Shown here: one piece after another, positions 29,206-37,900 of the stretch
Numbering within the stretch: position 1 is the first letter of the stretch
Layout of the letters: every line of letters starts with the position of its first letter
Assembly: GCA_951799405.1 (NCBI GenBank)
Contig: OX637352.1
Span: 9,806,820-9,870,819 of the forward strand
Reading direction: 5' to 3'
From: Agapetus fuscipes
Lineage: Eukaryota > Arthropoda > Insecta > Trichoptera > Glossosomatidae
DNA: 64,000 nucleotides
Notes under the pieces: model-generated
Seen by the model: only the letters and a program-made list of their open reading frames with translations
What the model was told of the DNA's origin: nothing
Databases searched by the model: none
Position numbers and translations under genes: made by a program

Positions 29206-29832
29206 TACTGGCGGGCCTCAGATTGGCAAATACCGTGTTATAACGGTGAATATTTGGCAATATTACTAGAGAGGTCATCTCCACAATGATGTATGATAGC
29301 TCGTTTACATAATGTTACATCGTGGACTGTATTTTTGAGGTTGTCATAATATACTGGTTAACAGTGATTGACTCTAATTTATAATTCTTTTTTGCTTTTC
29401 AATAACTGGTACTTGTCTGTAGAAATCAACACTTAGATCTAAGAATCATTGATTATACAAAACAATGGTAGGTGCATACAAACTTAAATAGAATTCTGAC
29501 TTTGAAAATAATTTATTTGACTTATACACCTTGAAGCAGTTGAAAGTTAAGTATTAATCTTACTTGTTGTATGTATGGTAGTCAATTGTGTTAGCAACAA
29601 ATGATACTTCAATTAAGTTGATATGGTGAGTTACCCTTGTAGGTAAGCATTTACATACAAATTTACATGGATTCAATAAAGTGTACTTATAATTACTCAG
29701 CCTTTTAATTAATTAAATACATAATTTAATGTGATCAGTTCTTGCATAGTAACATAAAACATAAAGTGAAGTTACAGATAACATAAGACAAATAATTATC
29801 GGTAAGTACATAATCATTTATCCTGCTAGGAA
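29206..29832. other. BEL/Pao 3' untranslated region
   Basis: AT-rich stretch of about 630 bp between the end of the integrase-C frame and the 3' LTR. No envelope-like frame. The base run next to the LTR (minus strand GAGGCCCGCCAGTA) is in the polypurine-tract position but is not purely purine. Confidence 0.6.
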
Positions 29833-30426
29833 TTACCAAATAGGTAATTTACTTAATTTTTGAATTGGTCTCTTTTTAATACCAGAGTCAGTTTTTATGG
29901 ATACTACTCTCAGAATACCATCCGTACCAGGATGTAATTCTGTTACTCTTCCCAATCTCCATCTCAAGGGCGGTTGATTATCCTCCCTAAGCACAACTAA
30001 ATCATTAATTTGTAGTGTAGATGTCGTTAACTGAGTCCATTTCTTGCGAGGTTGCAAAGAATTGAGATATTCATTAGTCCAACGCTTCCAGAAGGTCTGG
30101 AATAGTCGACTTAACAGTTGATACCGATTAACTGCATGGATTGGAATATGATTCAGATCTGGTTCGGGAAGAGCGACCAGTGGTCCTCCGATAAGGAAAT
30201 GACCCGGAGTCAATGGTAACAAGTCATTAGGATCGTCTGATAAGGGTGTCAACGGCCTTGAATTCAGACAAGCTTCGACTTGGATTAATAAAGTAGAACA
30301 TTCTTCAAAAGTGAGGGTATGATTGCCCACTAACTTTTTAAATAAATGCTTTGCGCTTTTTACAGTAGTTTCCCATAGACCACCGTGATGGGGTCCATCT
30401 AAAAGTTTGACTGGCAATCCAGGCAA
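29833..30426 (-). pseudogene. BEL/Pao integrase C-terminal remnant
   Basis: This 197-codon frame encodes the region after the integrase catalytic core: PHHGGLWETTVKSAKHLFKK, then ACLNSRPLTPLSDDPNDLLP and PGHFLIGGPL, all conserved in BEL/Pao. The DUF5641-like C-domain follows (RYQLLSRLFQTFWKRWTNEY, LVVLREDNQPPLRWRLGRV). The zinc-binding and DDE core that should precede PHHGGLWE is absent. Its ATG is artefactual, and it overlaps the end of the upstream frame by about 89 bases in another phase because of the deletion joint. Confidence 0.88.
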
Positions 30427-33400
30427 GTGTTATGCTAGAATCTGTCCACAATGTGGACCTTGTTATCACCAGGTTACTCGTCTCACTAACGCGTTTAAAT
30501 AATTTAGATAATAATAAGGCTGCGTTCAATTCTAACCGGGGTAAGGAGATTTGTTGCAAAGGTGCTACCTTTGACTTGGCACAAAAAAGTTGAGAGTTAA
30601 CTTCGGAAGTCAACTCGTTGCGAGTAACTAAATAGATACATGCTCCGAATGCTCGTGTAGAGGCATCCGCAAAGCCGTGTAGTTCTACGGAGGATTTATG
30701 ATCTGTTCCACATACATGCCGTGCTACATGTATGGAGGCTGCTAGGTTGAACTGATGCACAAAATTACACCATTCAGTTTTTGTTGGAGTAGATAACTCA
30801 TCATCCCATTTACTGCTTTCTTGCCACAGCCGTTGCATAAAGAGTTTGGAAATTATAGTAATGGGAGAGAGCAACCCTAAAGGATCAAACGTTCTGGCTA
30901 TCGCAGATAAAATTGATCGCTTGGTTAAATTTGCTTCGTTACATTCAATGTGTAAATTGAATATCAACGTGTCAGTACTAGGTTGCCACGTTAATCCTAA
31001 AGTTTTATAAGTGTCATGGTTTGCAAAATTTACAGATGAAACACGTTCTTGCAATTGTAGGGAACTATTGGTTGTCCACTTTCTTAATGACATACATGCA
31101 CTATTAAATATTTCAGTAATTTGGGTTTTAATCAAATTGAGCTGATTAATATCGTCGTGTCCAGTTATCAAGTCGTCCATGTACATGTCTGACTCGATAA
31201 CTTGACAAGCTTCAGGGTACTTGTCCCTATTTGTTTGAGCGAGTTGCATGATGCATCTCGTAGCTAGGAAGGGGGCTGAAGCGGTTCCGTATGTAACCGT
31301 GTTTAACTGATACTGGCAAGGCAAGTGAGTCACACTGTCTCTCCATAGGATTCTTTGAAGAGGTCTGTCCTGTGGCTGAATATCTATTTGTCGATACATT
31401 TTCTCCACGTCAGCTGTCATCACCCACCTGGGCGTTCTGAAACGTAACAAAATGTCAAATAGATCTTGTTGCACAGTAGGTCCTATCATTAAAATGTCAT
31501 TCAACGAAAGCCCAGAGGTAGTTCTGGCGCTCCCATTGAATACTACTCTCAGTTTTGTAGTCGTGGAATGTTCTTTTATTACCGCGTGATGCGGAAAATA
31601 ATAAGCAATTTGAGTGTTATGTGGGGGCACAAGACTCATGTGTCCTAAAGCTAAATATTCGGATAAAAAGTCATCATACCGCGCCTTGAGCTGAGGATTG
31701 CGGTTGAGTTTGGATTCTAGCGAGATCAGACATTTTGATGCTCGCGCTAATGAATCGCCTAATACCCCAGGGTCCGACTTCAGACCTATGCGTGTCTGGA
31801 ATCTCCCCTGCGGTGATCGGGTTGTGGTTTGGACGAATAGATCTTCCATAGCCTTTTCTTCTAAAGATTGATGTTTAGTATTCTCGATGGTTTCACACTT
31901 CCAAAAAGCTTCTACCAGTCCGTGAAGACCGGTTGACGCTCCTCTGCTGGGCCCAGACGTCCTTCGGGATCCTCCAGACGCCGCAGTCAGCATCGATGAT
32001 ACGAAGGTAGCTTGCATTGGTGCCAAACCGGTCGCCAACCATCCCAAGTGTGAGGGATAGAACCGGAGCCCTCCCCTTGACAGCGACGTCCGGCTGCAGC
32101 GCAGGATTCTCCAAAAGACGTCTGCGCCGAGCAGCATGGAGACTGCGCCAGCCTTGGCAAACTGTGGGTCTGCCAGGTCGCGCAGTGGTACGGGCGGCTC
32201 ACACCTGAAACTGGTTTGGGGAAGATTTGTAGTTATGGTCTCTACAACAAGGAATGAACATTCAGTTTTAAAACCAGATAATCGAGAAGCTATTGTAGCC
32301 GTAACGGCTTCAGATGAATAACTTGTTTGTTGTTGAATACCTTCAATAGGCATTTTTAACGTAGATTTAGGAAGCTTCAATGAGTCAGCTAGTTCCCTTG
32401 TTAGGAAGTTTGCCTGCGACCCATTATCTAAAACGGCTCGTACAGCTCTTGACGACCCGTCTGAGTCATACAAGTGTACGCTTACAGTTGTTAACATAGC
32501 TTGAACATTATTGGAATTACTAAATGCTGCCAAGGCAATCTTATGGTCTATAGTATGTAACAATGTATGGTGATTGCTTTGACATTTTTTGCATTTGCTT
32601 GAGCTACGGCATTTGTATGCTTGGTGCCCAATGCGAAGACAATTGAAGCATAATCTATTACTTTTTGCGGAATCCCGCCTTTGAGAAACATTTAACTGTA
32701 TGAATTGACTGCATGTGTGAATGTAATGTGGTCCTTTACAGATCGGACACTTGACACCTTCTATTGTAAGCAACGCTTTCTTGGTTGCAGGTTTGCTATT
32801 TGTGGGCTCGAGAGTGTATTGATTATACATTTCTAAATGAGATGCCTTTTTTTTTAGAAATGCCAAAAAATCATTAACCGATTTGTAGTCCTTGTGGGAC
32901 TTCCAATCGCTAATGCTTGGTGGGTCTAATTGCTTCAGAAACTGGTAGATGAGTAATTCATCCCAGTTCGAAGTGTCAACCCCCAAGCTGTTCAGTGCAT
33001 TTAAATTACTACTAATAGTGTTGGTGAAATTGTGAATCTCATTGAATCTTCTCACATTAAATTTAATACTGTGTATGTTATCTAGATGCGTTTTTATTAA
33101 GATCTCCTTGTTGTTGTATCTGGCTTCCAAAATACTATATGCCAGGGGGTAGTTTTTCCCTGATACTTCTAATTGCGCTAAGATTGACTGTACTTGAGGA
33201 GATAACGAATTTTTCAGATACATGAATTTCTCTATATTTGAAATGTTTGCATTATTGTCTATTAAGGCCAAAAATAAATCTCTAAATGTTACCCAGTTGT
33301 CATATTTTCCATCAAAGATCGGAATTGACAATTTAGGTAAGTTCATGGGGTTACAGAATTCATTATTAACTATATGATTAATTTTTAGGCTATTGGCCTC

Positions 33401-33679
33401 AGATTGCTCTAAGAACCCTTCATACTTTGCTATTAAATTCACCAGGACCTCTTCCTGGTGTAGCATTGTTCTATGTAGGTCCTCATCATTGGCCAAAGCA
33501 TCTACATTATGGTTATACAATTCATTAAATTTTGTTATTATTTCTCTGATTTGACATAGTTTTGATTTTACTAGTGAGATTTCTAAATTTTCCTTTAAAA
33601 TATATTGTTCATAGGTAGCTAATCTAGCTGACAATGTCCTCGTCCAATTTGACAGTCTAGTCGTCATTTTGAAACACAA
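30338..33679 (-). pseudogene. BEL/Pao Gag-Pol polyprotein, truncated before integrase
   Basis: A 1,113-codon frame without internal stops. Gag: coiled N-terminus (residues 5-100), capsid-like DUF1759-type region with IPIFDGKYDNWVTFRDLF (119-136). Three Cys/His clusters: CPICKGPHYIHTC (311-323), CFNCLRIGHQAYKC (344-357), CKKCQSNHH (363-371). Protease: VLDNGSQANF (416-425). RT: RVVFNGSA (711-718), TADVEKMYRQI (755-765), MYMDD (832-836). RNase H: FADASTRAFG (1003-1012), SLPRLELNAA (1045-1054), WTDSSITLAWI (1078-1088). The frame then runs into the deletion and ends out of phase with the integrase tail. The first ATG is at codon 1, but MTTRLSNWTR at codon 5 is the likelier start. Residues 487-596 are encoded by a conspicuously GC-rich patch. 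Confidence 0.93.
31890..32220 (-). other. GC-rich patch in the BEL/Pao frame
   Basis: About 330 bp with much higher GC than the AT-rich pol on each side. It encodes DLADPQFAKAGAVSMLLGAD, VFWRILRCSR and PSHLGWLATG, the expected protease-to-RT linker of BEL elements, so it is homologous sequence of different composition. The edges are abrupt. Confidence 0.7.
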
Positions 33680-33744
33680 TATACACTAATCACAAATAAA
33701 TAGATAAATAACACTGGCCTGCCTGTGTGGAGGAATCCTCGGTG

Positions 33745-34500
33745 ATCCCGTGGTTCGTACTGGGTCTGGCAGCTCGTGCGGCCCGTGCGTGGTGTCGATC
33801 TCAGCTTTGGTCAGCTGATATGGGGCGCCTGCCTGCACCAAGCAGCGCTCCTGGTTCGTCAGAAGGAGAAGCTCCTCCTGCTCGTGGATGATGATGGATG
33901 ACTCTCGCACTAGGCCTGGGCCTGTGCGCAGTCGATGTGGGGCTCAGTTTGCTTCACAAACTGATGTGGGGACGCCTGTTTGTACAAAGCAGCTCTCCGC
34001 ATTCGTCAGAAGGAGTGGTTCCCTCTGCCCGGCCCGCTGATGAAGGATGACTCTCGCACTAGGCCATGCGGCCCTTGCGCAGTCGATGATGGGCTCAACT
34101 GATGGCAATCAGCTGATGTGGGGGCGGCTGCTTGCACAAAGCAGCGCTCCGCATTCGTCAGAAGGAGAAGCTCCCTCTGCCCGGCCCGATGATGAAGGAT
34201 GACTCTCGCACTAGGCCATGCGGCCCTTGCGCAGTCGATGATGGGCTCAACTGATGGCAATCAGCTGATGTGGGGGCGGCTGCTTGCACAAAGCAGCGCT
34301 CCGCATTCGTCAGAAGGAGAAGCTCCCTCTGCCCGGCCCGATGATGAAGGATGACTCTCGCACTAGGCCATGCGGCCCTTGCGCAGTCGATGTGGGGCTC
34401 AGTTTGCTTCACAAACTGATGTGGGGACGCTTGCTTGTACAAAGCAGCGCTCCGCATTCGTCAGAAGGAGTGGTTCCCTCTGCCCGGCCCGCTGATGAAT
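33745..34500. repeat. Minisatellite of about 152 bp x 5 in the BEL/Pao leader
   Basis: The word GGATGACTCTCGCACTAGGC starts at 33,896, 34,045, 34,197 and 34,349, and a diverged first unit covers 33,745-33,895. Units 34,045 and 34,197 are nearly identical and contain CAACTGATGGCAATCAGCTG. The units at 33,896 and 34,349 share the variant TCAGTTTGCTTCACAAACTG. The array is GC-rich and keeps long minus-strand frames open, but no protein family is recognised. Confidence 0.9.
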
Positions 34501-34686
34501 GTGCGCCCGCTGTATGGGGCCACGTGCTCTCCTCTCCGTCGCGCTGCGTAAAAGTCCGCTTTTTGTGAGCACAAAAGGGTCCTCGGTGGACGCAGATGAC
34601 TCCAGATGCTAGTTCACTGAATAATCCGCTGGTATGGAGCAACAAGGTCGCTCATCCTGCTCGAAGTGACCAAAAATGGTCACGAT

Positions 34687-34704
34687 GCGGCTCGATGGAC
34701 CAAA
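34687..34704 (-). promoter_or_regulatory. Candidate BEL/Pao primer-binding site
   Basis: Just inside the 5' LTR the minus strand reads TTTTTGGTCCATCGAGCCGC. TGGTCCATCGAGC has the TGG start required for pairing to a tRNA CCA end. A second TGGTCACTTCGAGC lies further in. The tRNA is not identified. Confidence 0.45.
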
Positions 34705-34706
34705 AA

Positions 34707-35065
34707 TGGTCGGGTTTTTGCTCGTGGACTGTATGTTCGGTGCTGACTTTAATTTTGAGGTGATGCGGGGTGTGGAGATGACTTGAAAGATGTAGTTAGT
34801 TAAACAATTTAATGGTCCTTTATTCCATAAAGATTACAAGGAGTTTTTACAAAGGATTACGTGAATAAAATTAGATGAACAGTTGGGACAAGTTACCAGG
34901 TCGACGATTGAGACAGAAGAGGGAGAAGGAAGTTAGGTTTTAATGCGCCTGTGACATCTGTCAGAAATGCAATACCAACCCAACAGAATGTACCAAAGAC
35001 AAAAAGATTACTATTCTTGGTAGGTATATTATTTTAATTAATTTGGTCATATTAAATTTGGACCA
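34707..35065 (-). repeat. BEL/Pao 5' LTR (359 bp)
   Basis: Partner of 28,847-29,205. For transcription toward lower coordinates this is the promoter LTR. Confidence 0.93.
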
Positions 35066-35570
35066 ACCCTATTGATCTTTTTAAAACCTTAAAGGTAAAA
35101 CTCAATAAGTGACATATCTCGCCATCGTGCGCCTTATTCCCGTTTTCTACGAGAGTAAACACTAAAAAAGTGTGAAAGTCCTGCAGTTAAGAAGTTGGTC
35201 ATGAGCACTTCCTTGTAATAAGTTAACTTACTATGAGAAGTTACACCCAATAATTTTTTTTAATCCCGATTTCTCAAATCAGTGAATCAGCAATTGTTCA
35301 GAAGCGCTATTCTGCTGAATTCCTTACACTTTAGATATCAATCCAAGTTGGAGCTCGCGAAAGAAGTTCATAGATAAAAAATCACAGTCCAACTTATTTT
35401 TGGACACGAATTGCTATCTAAGGTCGTAATGAATTTAGAAGAATAGTGCTTCCGTTGTACCTTTTAGTTGGCAATATTATTTTGCAACCCTCATACTCGC
35501 GTATTTAAAAAATATTCAATCTTCAAAATTCAAGGATCAAATTTCGGAAATAGCAAATGAATGGGATATC
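35066..35570. other. Spacer with a repeat shared with 27.14-27.33 kb
   Basis: Words AATAAGTGACATAT, TCTACGAGAGTAAACACTAA and GTCATGAGCACTTCC match the minus strand of the 27.1-27.3 kb piece. The rest is unassigned. Confidence 0.45.
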
Positions 35571-35720
35571 CAGTGGCTTAGGACTCTGGATATCCCTTTT
35601 ATTATTAAAAAGAGGGCTTGTATGAAAAAGGTTATGACTCTGGATGAAATGAAAGAAGTATGTAAGGACAGGAAGAAGTGGCCGCTAATCTGCAATGTTG
35701 ACTTTGTAATGTGGCTAAAA
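35540..35720 (+). pseudogene. LINE-D pol C-terminus
   Basis: Plus strand encodes RACMKKVMTLDEMKEVCKDR then KKWPLICNV. This is the short tail after the RT domain ('...CKDRKKWR.IC'). Sisters: 45,870-45,995 (+), 50,527-50,605 (-), 61,515-61,555 (+) and 62,110-62,185 (-). Confidence 0.65.
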
Positions 35721-35744
35721 AAAAAAATGGTTCACTTTGCATGC

Positions 35745-35957
35745 AATGGTTCACATACATACATTCTCACAACCAGACACGTACAAGTTCACGCTTGCAC
35801 ATGCCTCATGTGAACCTACAACATAAAAACCAAATCTCAAATGGACATACACCCTGCAACTCTTGCCGTCCTTCCCTGAAACAGGGGTGACATTGGCAAA
35901 GTGAACCATTTTTACAGCATGGGCGGTAAGCCGCATACCAACCTATAAGTCAAGGAA
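35745..35957 (-). repeat. Fam-A copy A21 (tail lost)
   Basis: From ACATACATTCTCACAACCAG to CAACCTATAAGTCAAGGAAC. The tail side is joined to a second short GGTTCACTTTGC fragment at 35,728. Confidence 0.75.
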
Positions 35958-35959
35958 CT

Positions 35960-36345
35960 TTGCAGCTTAAATTTAGGCTTATTCATTAATGTTACTTTTT
36001 TGTATAGGTAAGTATTGACTTTTTTTGCATAGATTTCTTTTTTAGGTTTTGTTGTTTTTTTTTATATCCTAAAATGTTATTTATTATTTGTATTCCTTGA
36101 CTTATAGGTTGGTATGAGGCTGAACACCAATGCTATAAATAAATGGTACATTTTGCCAAGCCACCCCTGCTTCAGGGAAGGACGGCAAGAGTTGCAGGGT
36201 GTTTTTCCATTTTAGATTCGGGTTTTTATATTGTAGGTCCAAATGTGGCATGTTTAAGCGTGAATTTATACGTGTCTGCTTGTGAAAATACATATAATGT
36301 GAATCTTTAAAGTTTCATAATCTTTGCAACTTGGATAAGATTAGA
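35960..36345 (+). repeat. Fam-A copy A22 within a longer duplicated unit
   Basis: Fam-A occupies 36,090-36,345. The preceding 130 bp (GCAGCTTAAATTTAGGCTTA, TTGCATAGATTTC, AGGTTTTGTTGTTTT, TAAAATGTTATTTATTATTT) is also found before copy A25 at 44,962-45,066. So the two loci share a unit of about 380 bp. Confidence 0.75.
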
Positions 36346-36744
36346 TTGGCAATATAATTTTGCAACCCTCATACTCCGTCTACCGCAAATGGATTTTATC
36401 CATTGCCATGTTTATTTTTGGCACACCACCAGACAATGACGCAGCCGGTTAAAAGTCTGCCGTTATTTTGATAAATCACCTTACCAGCTTCACAAAAAAC
36501 ATTTCAGCTACAAGTCAATACACTTATCAAACAAAAAACACCAAATAAATCAGGCTTTTTCGATGCAATAAAGTAGGGTTTTACTTGCAGCCCTTAGGAC
36601 AGTTGTATTTTACCTTTTTTCTTTCGGAAAATAAATTTGTAAAGAGGAATGAATTAGACCAGAAACAGGTATCTCCCCTATTGATTACAAATTAATTACT
36701 TTTTTATTCATTTCAATTAATTATAAATTCAAAATTAAGGCTGG
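36346..36744. other. Unassigned AT-rich spacer
   Basis: No gene or family recognised. Confidence 0.3.
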
Positions 36745-36957
36745 AATCTCATTGTGTAAATATTTTGTTTACTTTGCCAGTGCCACTCCTGTGTCAGGGA
36801 AGGTCGGCAAAAGTTGTAGGGCTTATGTTCATTGAGGTTTGGATTTTATTTGTAAGTACACATTCAGCATTTGTAAGCGCGAAATACACGTGTTTGTTTG
36901 TGGGCATACATCTGAGAGCTTTAAATGAATGTATTCTTGCAACTTAGATTATAGATG
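36745..36957 (+). repeat. Fam-A copy A23 (5' truncated)
   Basis: Starts in the TTTACTTTGCCAGTGCCACT block. Tail TTAGATTATAGATGAG. Confidence 0.75.
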
Positions 36958-36987
36958 AGTATCAAAAAATGCTATTTTTAACGAAAG

Positions 36988-37308
36988 ATTGTCCGGTCGA
37001 TAGCTCACTTGGTGAGTGCTTACATTCCATGCCAAAAGCTCGAGTTCGAATCCCACCGAGAGTATCAGATATGATTTTCTATTTCAGTGTTTATTTCAAA
37101 CCCAAAATTAAAATAACGGCAAGGTTTACTCAGCCTTCACAACAAATGAGTAGCAACCACATTGGGAGATGGGAAACCCCCACTTCAAATGAAGTGGTTG
37201 GCGTAAGACCGCCCCCCCTTACCTGTAAAACAAATAGTTTTAACTCGCCACATGCGAAACCTTCGGCCATAGCGCGTTAAGAATTTACACTTAGTTGCGT
37301 TGCCATAC
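36988..37308 (+). mobile_element. SINE-1, full length
   Basis: GGTCGATAGCTCACTTGGTG, CTTACATTCCATGCC, GAGTTCGAATCCCACCGAG (intact B box), body, GTAAGACCGCCCCCCCTTAC and TTAGTTGCGTTGCC at the end. Confidence 0.85.
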
Positions 37309-37311
37309 AGT

Positions 37312-37530
37312 TTGGTTTTATTCCAATGCAAGTAACTAAATACAGCCCTAGTCTCAAAGTATGCACTTACACATGATGCAAGTGTAGGTAGTTACAAAAT
37401 AAAACCCAAATCTCAAATGAACATAAGTCCAGCAAATTTTTGCTGCTCCTTCCTAAACCAGGGGGGACAATGACTATGCATTTTTTATGTTATGGCTGGT
37501 CAGCCTCTTACCAACCTTCAATGAAATTAT
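37312..37530 (-). repeat. Fam-A copy A24, diverged
   Basis: Blocks AAATCTCAAATGAACATAAG, CCAGGGGGGACAATG and GGCTGGTCAGCCTCTTACC are recognisable. The tail is degraded. Confidence 0.65.
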
Positions 37531-37544
37531 AAAAATCCGTTTAT

Positions 37545-37868
37545 CTTATTTGAGAAAAATTGACAGAAGACGATCTTTAGGTTGAAGAAGAACATCTTAG
37601 TTAAAGAACCTGAGACAGTAGTTTAGCAGAAGCACAAGATCCGTAATAAATCGTTTTCAAGGAACGCGACGACGCTTATCACGTTCTGAGAAACCAGAGA
37701 AATAAGCCTCCTCACATAAAAGTGAAAAATGACTTGACCGAACTTCAGAGACAAACCCAAAAAACCCTTTGGGAAGAAGTCGATAAGAGGAAGGTGAAGG
37801 GTGAAGTAAACCTAACGGTTAAATTCATCAATGGAACGCCGAAAATAGTCAACATTACAAAAAACTGA
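37545..37868 (+). pseudogene. LINE ORF1 C-terminal remnant
   Basis: The last 72 codons are in one frame: VFKERDDAYHVLRNQRNKPP, VKNDLTELQRQTQKTLWEEV and EVNLTVKFINGTPKIVNIT, then a stop at 37,866. This is the usual C-terminal end of a Jockey-like ORF1 RNA-binding protein. Upstream, the related sequence (ILVKEPETVV, KHKIRNK) is in another phase with stops near 37,552 and 37,624. So a frameshift at about 37,650 and two stop codons kill it. Confidence 0.65.
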
Positions 37869-37900
37869 ATTCCCTCAACATCATCACAGATCAACATCAC

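Larger units (their letters stand above)
28847..35065 (-). mobile_element. BEL/Pao LTR retrotransposon, integrase-deleted
   Basis: 6,219 bp between LTRs that begin TGGTC and end GACCA. ACCCT at 28,842-28,846 and 35,066-35,070 is a 5-bp target duplication, the length usual for BEL/Pao. Orientation is minus: 5' LTR at 34,707, leader with minisatellite, gag-pro-RT-RNase H frame, deletion joint at about 30,420-30,450, integrase C-terminus, 3' LTR at 28,847. The LTRs look identical, so insertion was recent. The copy cannot integrate on its own because the integrase core is missing. Confidence 0.93.

Noticed and set aside
33686..34645. Several minus frames in the BEL/Pao leader
   Set aside because: They repeat because of the 152-bp minisatellite and contain no recognisable domain.
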